Of a stretch of 64,000 bases of DNA, positions 56,033-64,000 are shown in pieces; position 1 is the first letter of the stretch, and each line of letters starts with the position of its first letter. The translations under genes and the position numbers were made by a program. The notes below the pieces were generated by a model. That model had not been told where the DNA came from, did not search any database, and saw only the letters and a program-made list of their open reading frames with translations. The DNA is taken from positions 15,243,501-15,307,500 of the forward strand of contig JAYKKT010000079.1 in NCBI GenBank assembly GCA_036023115.1, in the 5' to 3' direction. The DNA is from Brasenia schreberi. Lineage: Eukaryota > Streptophyta > Magnoliopsida > Nymphaeales > Cabombaceae.

Positions 56033-56424
56033 CTAAAGAGTAAGCAAACAAGAAAGAGGTAACAATTTAATCAATCACTCAAGAAATGAAGAAAGAACCT
56101 TCATCACAGTAGATAACATTACTCTCAAAACTGCAAATGAAATAATCAAGGGCTTCCATCTTGGCAGGCATATGTCCAATGTTGGAAGCAGACATCTCCA
56201 ACCAGTGACATATTAAAAATAAGAAAACAGGTAGCAGAGATGTGACATCATCCTTTCAACTGACTTTGCCAACCCAATCTTTTTATTGCATACAATTTTT
56301 GTGAAGCTCATTTGGAGCTAGCAGTGCTGTAAATTTTAGGGACTTAATGCTCTTGATGCACATACTCAATGCTAACTACAGACAACTGACCGGAAATACA
56401 CGTGGAACAGTGATCAGAGGCACT

Positions 56425-56750
56425 CCAGGTGCACTAGTAACAATCAAAAGAAGTTCAAGTTCATAAGATAGACCCCATGGAGAATATCTATTTAGTCCAA
56501 CAACAACTAAGCCTTTTCGCATACTAGATGGGGTCGGCTACATGGATTTTTTTTTTTAGAAACCATGGTAAGTCCATGGATTCTAAAAAAAATACATGTA
56601 GCCATCCATGGATTCTAAAAAAAAATCCATGTAGCCGACCTCATCTACTAAGGGAAAAGGCTTAGTTGTTGTTGTTGGACTAAATAGATATTCCCCATCT
56701 GTTCTATCTTATGAACTTCAACTTATTTTGATTGTAACTAGTGCACCTGG
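56425..56750. repeat. Second palindrome built on a LINE 3' end
   Basis: Left arm: host DNA from CCAGGTGCACTAG (56425) to TTTAGTCC (56498), then an antisense RTE 3' end (CAACAACAACTAAGCC, CATACTAGATGGGGTCGG and CTACATGGATTTT) to about 56550. A spacer of about 75 bp with repeated CCATGGATTCTAAAAAA follows. The right arm mirrors both parts (LINE end about 56625-56676, host copy 56677-56750). The arms differ by several substitutions and indels, so this is older than the palindrome at 46851. At 56751 a LINE leader begins instead of a target duplication. Confidence 0.88.
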
Positions 56751-57795
56751 AAGGGATCGCCCTTGCATGGTTAGTCCCAAGTCCGAATAAAGAAGGAGGG
56801 TTGCGTTAGGCTTTCGACAGCCAGCATAAAACTTTATTGGATTTTTATACCATGAATTATACAAATTATGTGCATTGTGTTGGGGCGTCCCCTCTTAGCA
56901 ACGCACTGCAGTGCCCAAATACAGTGAAAAGTAAGCAAGTACCTCTACATTTTTGGCCAGATGTAATGAATCAATTGCAAAGAGGGATCCAATATCATGG
57001 ACGGATATGGTTAAAGAAGAGAGTCCCACTACATTATCTCCGAATATACTGAACAAATTGCGGAGAGCAGTATGTACGGATGTGGGCGGTAAGGAAGTAG
57101 TCCTAGATAATAAGATTCGTATTGTTTCTTGAAATATCGGAACATTGTCCGATAAGCTAATGGAGGTGGTAGATACTATGATTCAAAGCAAGATTCATAT
57201 CCTATGTTTAGGAGAGACAAAGTGGGTTGAAGAAAAAGTAAAGGACATTGAGGATACAAGTTTTAAATTATGGTACTTAGGAAAGAAAAAGGCTCAAAAC
57301 AGAGTTGGTATTATCCTAAATAAAGATTTAAAGGATAGTGTAGTTGACATACAATGATATAGTGACCGAATCATAACGTTGAAATTAGTGCTAGGAGCAA
57401 AGGTTTTGAATATAGTTTGTGGTTACGCACACCAAGTAGGACTAAAAGATAGTAGAAAGACGACTTTTTGGGAGGAGTTAGATAAGATGATTCAAAGAAT
57501 TCCACAAAGAGAGATCATTTGTTTAAGAGGAGACTTAAATGGACATGTCGGTAAAAAGGCATTAAGATATCAAGGTATTAAGTTATCACACTGTGGAGAG
57601 TGGGTACACTTATACCCATATCACTTTGTAGAAAATACTAGGAGAAATAGGAATCACTTGGTTCACAAGATTATTTAATGAAATATGGAGAAACCAAAAG
57701 ATGCCCGAGGAATGGAGAGTGGGTACACTTATACCCATATATAATAACAAGGAAGACATTCAGAATTGTGCGAATTATTGAGGTATTAAGTTTAT
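56751..57795 (+). mobile_element. Degenerate RTE LINE, internally deleted and split by a Copia
   Basis: It starts about 20 bp into the RTE leader (AAGGGATCGCCCTTGCATGG), covers leader and endonuclease (RKLVL-equivalent near 57100, GDLNGH near 57530), then jumps near 57580 into the region just before RT. It repeats a GAATGGAGAGTGGGTACAC-type segment and stops at GAGGTATTAAG where the minus-strand Copia LTR begins. Frameshifts and stops are frequent. The remainder is presumably beyond 64000, on the far side of the Copia. Confidence 0.85.
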
Positions 57796-58070
57796 TGCAG
57801 AAAATCAGCACTTTATTTATTTGAATCAAAGGAAAAACTTACAGAACATGGTCCTCCAATCGACCCTATCAGAAAAGGGTTGCAGCCAATATCCACAGAT
57901 TCCCAGTTACTCACGATTTTGACCTAATCACCAATTTATAATGCTTATAACTTGAATAACTAAAATGACCCTAACTAATCTTATCTACAACTAAATGGAC
58001 CTGGACCAATAACTGACATAATACATTACCCGTTGACCCATTACAAGACACATGATGGACTTGTTTAACA
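57796..58070 (-). repeat. 3' LTR of the second Copia element
   Basis: On the minus strand it starts TGTTAAACAAGTCC after the polypurine tract CTTGAGAGGGAG (58082-58071) and ends near TTTTCTGCA at 57796, giving about 275 bp with TG..CA ends. The matching 5' LTR is not in the window. Confidence 0.75.
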
Positions 58071-58136
58071 CTCCCTCTCAAGTTAGAGTATATATGTCTC
58101 GATGCAACCCGATTTCTGTCACATATGTATGCTATT

Positions 58137-59160
58137 CTAGGACCCACTTAAGGACTTAGTCATCATGCACGCATAGTTGATCTTTAGTACCCACAAAAGA
58201 AGTCTTAATGCTTTGCTTGAGAGGATCTTTCCGCTGATGAAGTGACTATCGACTTCTATATGTTTGGTCCTTTCATGAAAAATTGGATTCGAAGAGAGAT
58301 ACAAGGCTGATTGGTTATCACAAGCAAGTTCCATAGGACCTATCTCACAAAACTTCAACTCTTGAAGCAAATATTTTAGCCACAAAAGTTCGCAAGTAGT
58401 ATTAGCCATAGCACTGATACTTTGCGTCGCTGCTCGATCTTGCAACAACAGGTTTGCTTTTGCTTTTCCATGAAATCAAGTTACCTCCAATAAGCACACA
58501 AGAGCACGAAGTGGACCTCCTATCACTAGCATCACATGCCCAATCTGCATCAAGATATCCAATGATATTAGTATGACCCTTGTCCATATAAACAAGCCCT
58601 TTACCAGTGATCCCTTGATGTATCTTAGGATCTGAACAATCGCATTCCAATGATCCATAGGAGTATCAACAGTTTACAATCAAGCATCCCTGTTTCTTCC
58701 GAGAATATCAAGGGCATATTTCCTTTGAGAAATAGCAAACACTGCTTCTTGATTGGGCTACTTCAATCCCAAGAAAGTATCGCAATCGGCCAAGATCTTT
58801 AGTTTTAAAATGTTTAAACAGTATTGCTTCAATTGCTTAATGCCTTCTTGGTCATCGCCCGTAATGACAATATCATCCACATATACCACAAGATAAATAA
58901 GTTTATTCAACGGTGAGCATTTAAAGAATACGAATGGTCTCGCCTCGCAACGAATCATGCCAAACCGCTGAATAACTTTACTAAACTTCCCAAACCAAGC
59001 GCGAGGTGACTTGTTTTAAGCCATATAAAGACTTTTGTAGCCGGCAAACAAGACTGACTCCCCCCGAGCAACAAACCCAGGTGTGGTTGCTCCATATAGA
59101 TTTCCTCCTCCAGATCACCATGTAAGAAGGCATTTTTAATATCCAATTGATACAAGGGCC
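58137..59160 (-). pseudogene. Copia RT and RNase H remnants, second element
   Basis: Minus-strand pieces in several frames: YQLDIKNAFLHGDL near 59145, YLVVYVDDIVITGDD near 58880, LGYLDADWACDASDRRS-type RNase H near 58560, and LACDNQSALYLSSNPIFHERT near 58300 followed by KHIEVD. Frameshifts separate them, so no functional polyprotein remains. Confidence 0.88.
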
Positions 59161-59866
59161 TAGCGTCTCATGGCAACCATAGACAAGAACAAACGTACGG
59201 ACGCCATCTTAGCAACAGGAGAAAAAGTATCACCGTAATCCAAACCATAAACGAGTGTATCCCTTCGCTACCTGGGCTTTCAATCGGTCCACCCGCCCAT
59301 CGTGGCCAACTTTAATAGTAAATACCCAATGAAACATAATCAGAGATTGGATAACGGGTACATGTACGTTTACCTTTGCGAATAGCAATAGGAACGTCTA
59401 GGTCTTCTTCTTCTTGAGGATCTGAATAAGGAGAAATCTCTTTGCTGATTTGATGGTGTCATGCTCCCACTCTTTCTTAGGGATAAATAATATTCCATGA
59501 TCCTCTCTTATACATCAAAATCTCTTTAGATTGATTTTATTCTTCTTCATTATCACCAGTAATACTCTCTGCTTCACTAGGAATTAGAGGGAGAACATGC
59601 GGCTTGACTCCCCTTAGAAGCATAATATGGAGTAGATTCACTGAATGTGACATCCATAGATACATACAGTTTTTTGAGAATCGGATCATAGCATTTATAG
59701 CCCTTTTTAGAATTTGAATACAACAACAACTAAGCCTTTTCCCATACTAGACGGGGTCGGCTACATGGATTCTTTGTTTCCACAGATCCCTATCGTGTGC
59801 CATGTTAGCAGTTAACTCCCAATAAACTAGATCATTCTTTATTGTTTCTTTCCAACACTTTTGTGG

Positions 59867-61183
59867 TCATCCTCTACCTCTTTTAATACTTTCCAAATTT
59901 AGTTTTTCTAACCTTCTTACAGGTTCTTCTTTTGATCTTCTTTCTATATGTCCAAACCATCTTAAACGATGTTCTCTCATTTTATCCTCTATTGGTGCCA
60001 CTCCTAATTTGTTTCTAATAACCTCATTATGTATACGGTCTTTTCTTGTATGGCCACTCATCCATCTCAACATCTTCATTTCTGTCACAGACATCTTTTG
60101 TACATGTTGATGATTAACTGCCCAACACTCATAACCATAAAACATGGCAGGCCTAATTGCTGCTCTATAATATTTACCTTTTAATTTTAATGGTATCTTC
60201 TTATCACAAAGAATACCTGATGCTCCTCTCCATTTTAACCAACCAACATTAATTCTATGTGTAACATCTCCATCAATTCTTCCATCACTTTGAAAAATTG
60301 ACCCTAGGTATTTAAAACTTTCCCTTTGGGGAATGCAATGTGTGCCAATTTTAATTTCTATGTCCTCTGAAGTAGCCAAATGATCAAACTTACATTCCAT
60401 ATATTCTGTCTTTGTTCTACTAAGTCGGAGGACTTTGTTTTCTAATGTTTCTCTCCATAGTTCCAATTTTCTATTAACTTTTTCCTTAGACTCCTCCACT
60501 AATACAATGTCATCTGCAAATAACATACACCAAGGTACTTCATCTTGAATATGTTTTGTTAACTCATCCATCACCATTATAAATAAGTATGGACTTAAAG
60601 TTGATCCTTGATGTAACCCAATATTAACTTCAAAGAAGTCTGTCGTTCCTTCATGAGTCCTCACACATGTTTTTGCACCATCATACATGTCTCTTATAAG
60701 GTTAATATATGTCAATGGGATACCTCTTTTTTCCAAAGTTCTCCAAAGAACCTCCCTCGGTACCCTATCATAAGCTTTTTCTAGATCAATAAATATCATG
60801 TAAAGGTCTTTCTTTTTTGCTCTAAAATGTTCCATAAGACGTCTCAAAAGGTGAATCGCTTCAATAGTAGATCTACCTGGCATAAATCCAAATTGGTTCT
60901 CTGTTGTACTTGATACTTGTCTTAACCTACGTTCGATAATTCTTTTCCATAATTTCATAGTATGACTCATTAACTTGATACCTCGATAATTCGCACAATT
61001 TTGAATGTCTCCCTTGTTCTTATATACGGGTATAAGTGTACTTGCTCTCCATTCCTCGAGCATCATTTGGTTTTTCCATATTTCATTAAATAGTCTTGTG
61101 AGCCAAGTGATTCCTATTTCTCCTAGTATTTTCCAAACTTCTATAGGAATATCATCTGGTCCTACCGATTTACCACTCTTCAT
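59867..61183 (-). pseudogene. RTE LINE reverse transcriptase, long open segment
   Basis: 438 codons with [27 protein letters not shown] and FADDIVL all intact, and the C-terminal [10 protein letters not shown] block. The frame closes at TGA (59867-59869) where sister copies have CGA in the RGRGRPQK segment, costing about 30 C-terminal residues. It is one of the two best-preserved RT domains in the window. Upstream, frame breaks near 61260 (a deletion at the DLAKSEK segment) and 61690 separate it from linker and endonuclease. Confidence 0.9.
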
Positions 61184-61239
61184 ATGTTTAAGAGCCTCTT
61201 TGACTTCATTCTTTTGAATACGTCGGTAGAAATTGTGGT

Positions 61240-62232
61240 TTATATACTTGTCTGACTTGCTAAATCTCCTAAACTAATACTAACATCTTTATTTTCATTA
61301 AAAAGATTATAAAAATAGTTTTTCCATCTATTTCTTATATCATCATTTGCCACTAGAATTTTTTCATCCTCGTCTTTTATGCATCTAACAAAATTTAGAT
61401 CTTTAGTTTTCTTATCTCTAGCCCTAGCTATCCTAAAAATATCTCTTTCACCCTCTTTTGAGTTGAGTTTTTTATATAAGTCCTCCCAAATCTTAGCTTT
61501 TGCTTCACTAACGGCCTTTTTTGCTTCCTTCTTTGCTTTCTTATAAGCTTCTAAAGTTTCACTAGTTTTCTTAGCGTAATGTAATTTGTAACATGCCCTC
61601 TTTGCCTTGATTTTATTTTGTACTATTTCACTCCACCACCAAGCTTCTTTTTGTGCCGGTACACCTCCCTTAGATACCCCTAACACATCTTCGCCACTTT
61701 CCTAATATGTATAGCCATATTGTTCCACATATCAGAGGGTGTGCCAACATAATTCCAAACATCTCCTTGAAGGACTTTCTGTTTAAATATACCTTCTTTC
61801 TCGCTTTTGAGGTTCCACCATTTAGTCCGAATAGCTCGATGCACTCTTTTCTTCTTTGTCCATTTTTTTATTTGTAAATCCATAACTAAAAGTCGATGTT
61901 GGGTGGTTAAGCTTTCTCCTGGAATTACCTTACAATCTTTACAACACGCTCTATCTTTTTTTCTACAAATAAAGTAATCAATTTGTGTGTGTGATAAGCC
62001 ACTCTTATAAGTAATTAAATGTTCATCTCGTTTTTTGAAGATTGTATTGACTATAAAGAGATCAAATGACATAGCAAAATTTAAAATCTCCCTACCTTCC
62101 TCGTTTATATCCCCATAACCAAAGTTTCCATGAATCCCTTGATATCCTAATGCCTCTTTACCGACATGTCCATTTAAATCTCCTCCTAAACAAATCATCT
62201 CCCTTTGTGGAATCTTTTGAAACACCTTATCT
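61240..62232 (-). pseudogene. RTE LINE endonuclease end and linker
   Basis: Two open pieces (62232-61680 within a longer fused frame, and 61686-61240) carry GGDLNGHVGKEALGYQG, HTQIDYFICRKKDRACC, the Lys-rich linker and IARARDKKTKDLN. At 62232 the frame runs into Copia codons (QDLETRKIFGHGRLQRG), making a chance fusion of 218 codons across the insertion junction. Confidence 0.88.
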
Positions 62233-62235
62233 CCA

Positions 62236-63650
62236 GTTGATAACCCCCTTTGTAGTCTACCATGACCAAAGATTTTCCTCGTCTCCAGATCCTGAAATAC
62301 ACATCCAGTAGAATCAAATGTTACTCTACAGTTCATAGTACGAGTTAATGCACTGACTAAAAGTAAGTTTATGTGAAAACAAGGAACATGATAGACTGAT
62401 TTTAAAGATGAAAAACATATGGGTACACTTCTCTGTCAAACCATATAAGTATTAGATCCATCTGCCAGCTTAATAGGTTCCTGGTTTTTTAGTGATACGT
62501 ATTATGAAAAATAGGATAAGTCTCCCACCATATGATCTGTAGCCCCTGAATCAATAATCAAAGTTCTAGAATTAGAGGGAGAGAAATTATTACCCTGCAC
62601 TGTATGAGTTGCTTGAACTGCTGTAGCCTGTGATAAATGAGAAGATGATGATTGAGAGTTTTCTTATAGTTTTGATTCCAGTCCTTCTATCCTTTTGATG
62701 ATCTCTTGAATACCCTCTGAATTAGAAGTGGGAATTTCTGCAGAGTTAGCTGAGGAGTTTCGATTTCTAGTAAAATCAAGTCTTCCATTTAATTCCCAAC
62801 AGTATTCTTTAGTATGTCTCGTTTCTCCACAATGAGAGCATACAAGTTTATCTTTATCATTATAATTAAATCTTTCTCGTCCACGTCCTCTATTGTTTTG
62901 TCCACCTCTGCCACGATAATAAGTGTTGTCTTTTCGTGTTTGAAGAGCATGTTGATCTGTAATTGAAATACTGTCTCTCTCAAGGTTTCTACGATCTTCT
63001 TCTCTGATTAATAAAGAATAGACAGTACCAAGTGACGGGAGTTCTTCTCTGCCGAGAATATTCAGTTTTATAGACTTAAATTCTGAGTTAACACCCCACA
63101 GTAAATCAAAAACTTTTTTCTTTTCAATTTCTGCATTTCTTTAAATGTAACAAGTGGAGCACTTTATATTGGTAAAATATAAAAGTTCATCCCAGAGTCC
63201 TCGTATATCAACATAGTACTCACTGATAGTTCACGTGCCTTGTTTACATTTTATGATCCTTTCCAGTATTTCATATTCCTTTGCAACATTTTTCTTTCGA
63301 GAATATGGTTCTGAGACAGCACACCAAATCTCATGAGCAGATTCAAGAAACATAAAGGTCTTCACAATGGGTGGAATCATCGACTGTAATAACCAGGATG
63401 ATATTAAAGCATCATCTCTTCCCCAGGTAGGATAATGTGCATCATGAGCCTCTGCAATTGGTATCTGACCCATTAGATGTGCCTATCTCTCTCTTGCTAT
63501 AATAGCGAGTTCTACTGATCTAGACCATTCCAAATAGTTTATGTCATCTAACTTAGTATATGTAATCTAAAAATTTTCTGGTTTTCCCAATGAATAGGAA
63601 GATTCACCTGTATGAAAGGAATTGTCAATTCCTTTCCCTTTGCCAGCCAT
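62236..63650 (-). pseudogene. Copia gag and protease remnant, second element
   Basis: The gag frame starts near 63650 (MAGKGKGIDNSF) and includes the 80-codon open piece 63231-63473 (WGRDDALISSWLL, MFLESAHEIW). The zinc knuckle lies at 62789-62983 and the protease DSGATDHM near 62550. Stops (for example TAA after DLSYFS) inactivate it. The DNA from 63651 to 64000 should be the untranslated leader; no primer-binding site was found, so the 5' LTR must lie beyond the window. Confidence 0.85.
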
Positions 63651-64000
63651 TAGTCAAAAAAAAAATATTATAATGGAGTTTATCTGATTTGGTCTGTTGA
63701 ATCAATAATGTGTCTTCTGATAGTTCAGATCTGCCCCTTTTTTCGAATAATATAGTCACAAGAATTCTTGACTTTATTTCTTCACAATTTTAAATAAACT
63801 GACACACAGAGAATCTGCCACTTCAATGAGAATCGTCCATATATGAGAAGAAGAATCGACAACAACCAATCTGAATTCTTACGCCAATCACAACCTTGAA
63901 GTGTCATGAATCAATGAGGATCGAAATAATCGGAGCGTTGGATCTGAACAATGGACAACAACAATCACAATCAATCACCAATGAGTCTGAAATCAAGCCG

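Larger units (their letters stand above)
59721..62232 (-). mobile_element. 5'-truncated RTE LINE nested in the Copia
   Basis: A minus-strand copy beginning inside the endonuclease (GATAAGGTGTTTCAAAAG at 62232) and ending in a short (TTG)n tail at 59721-59730. No target-site duplication was found: the left flank is TTTTTAGAATTTGAATA and the right flank is CCAGTTGATAACCCCC. The surrounding Copia has also lost its integrase core at this point, so insertion and deletion may have been one event. Confidence 0.92.
57796..64000 (-). mobile_element. Ty1/Copia element, minus strand, split by a LINE and running off the window
   Basis: From right to left: leader (64000-63650), gag starting MAGKGKG near 63650, CCHC knuckle (CSHCGETRHTKEYC near 62800), protease (LIIDSGATDHMVG near 62560), and a segment before integrase to 62233. 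An RTE LINE (62232-59721) comes next, then the post-integrase part (KGYKCYDP near 59700), RT (YVDDIVITG near 58870), RNase H and the 3' LTR. The integrase core is missing at the LINE position. Numerous stops and frameshifts. The element sits inside the LINE at 56751-57795. Confidence 0.92.

Noticed and set aside
61680..62336. 218-codon ORF that appears to fuse a novel N-terminus to an endonuclease
   Set aside because: The first 35 codons or so are Copia sequence and the rest is LINE; the fusion is a chance read-through of the insertion junction.

Overview
The window looks like nuclear DNA of a flowering plant. It is AT-rich and microsatellite-rich, host genes are sparse and partly split by GT-AG introns, and most of the recognisable sequence is plant-type transposable elements: RTE-clade LINEs with a (TTG)n tail, Ty1/Copia elements, Ty3/Gypsy fragments, tRNA-derived SINEs and hAT-like short elements. 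The species cannot be named from the sequence.

Three host loci are supported. (1) A single-exon class I (DAD1-like) phospholipase A1 lies on the minus strand at 15665-16966. (2) A single-exon A20/AN1 stress-associated protein lies on the plus strand at 27148-27642. (3) The C-terminal five exons of a DEAH-box RNA helicase (best fit DEAH4-like) lie on the minus strand between 43033 and 56032. They splice into one continuous frame of 236 residues; the helicase core must lie beyond 64000 or be missing. The introns of this gene are swollen by a Copia element, LINE fragments and two palindromic insertions.

Layout. 1-6405: a minus-strand RTE LINE with an intact 5' end at 3194 and a Gypsy RT scrap in its 5' leader, an old LINE 3' fragment, then a 5'-truncated plus-strand LINE with a 12-bp target duplication. 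6406-14600: no gene, with microsatellites, a 475-500 bp tandem duplication, SINEs and a tiny RTE derivative. 14600-31890: the PLA1 and SAP genes separated by SINEs, hAT-like repeats and microsatellites. 31897-35213: a complete RTE LINE with a 17-bp target duplication. 35214-43030: no recognisable gene. 43033-56032: DEAH helicase exons, with a Copia element (47930-54402) in one intron; that Copia has lost most of its integrase and carries about 2.25 kb of foreign DNA with exons of a TRAIP-like RING gene. 56425-64000: a palindrome, then a LINE split by a minus-strand Copia, itself split by a minus-strand LINE.

The most unusual signal is a pair of palindromes at 46851-47360 and 56425-56750. In each, host DNA runs into a short antisense LINE 3' end starting with (CAA)n, and the whole junction is then repeated in inverted orientation. 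The first ends with a 17-bp target-site duplication. This is what would be expected if first-strand LINE cDNA, still attached to the nicked target, folded back and copied itself and the adjacent host strand. All element ORFs in the window appear inactivated; many of their stop codons are C-to-T or G-to-A transitions.
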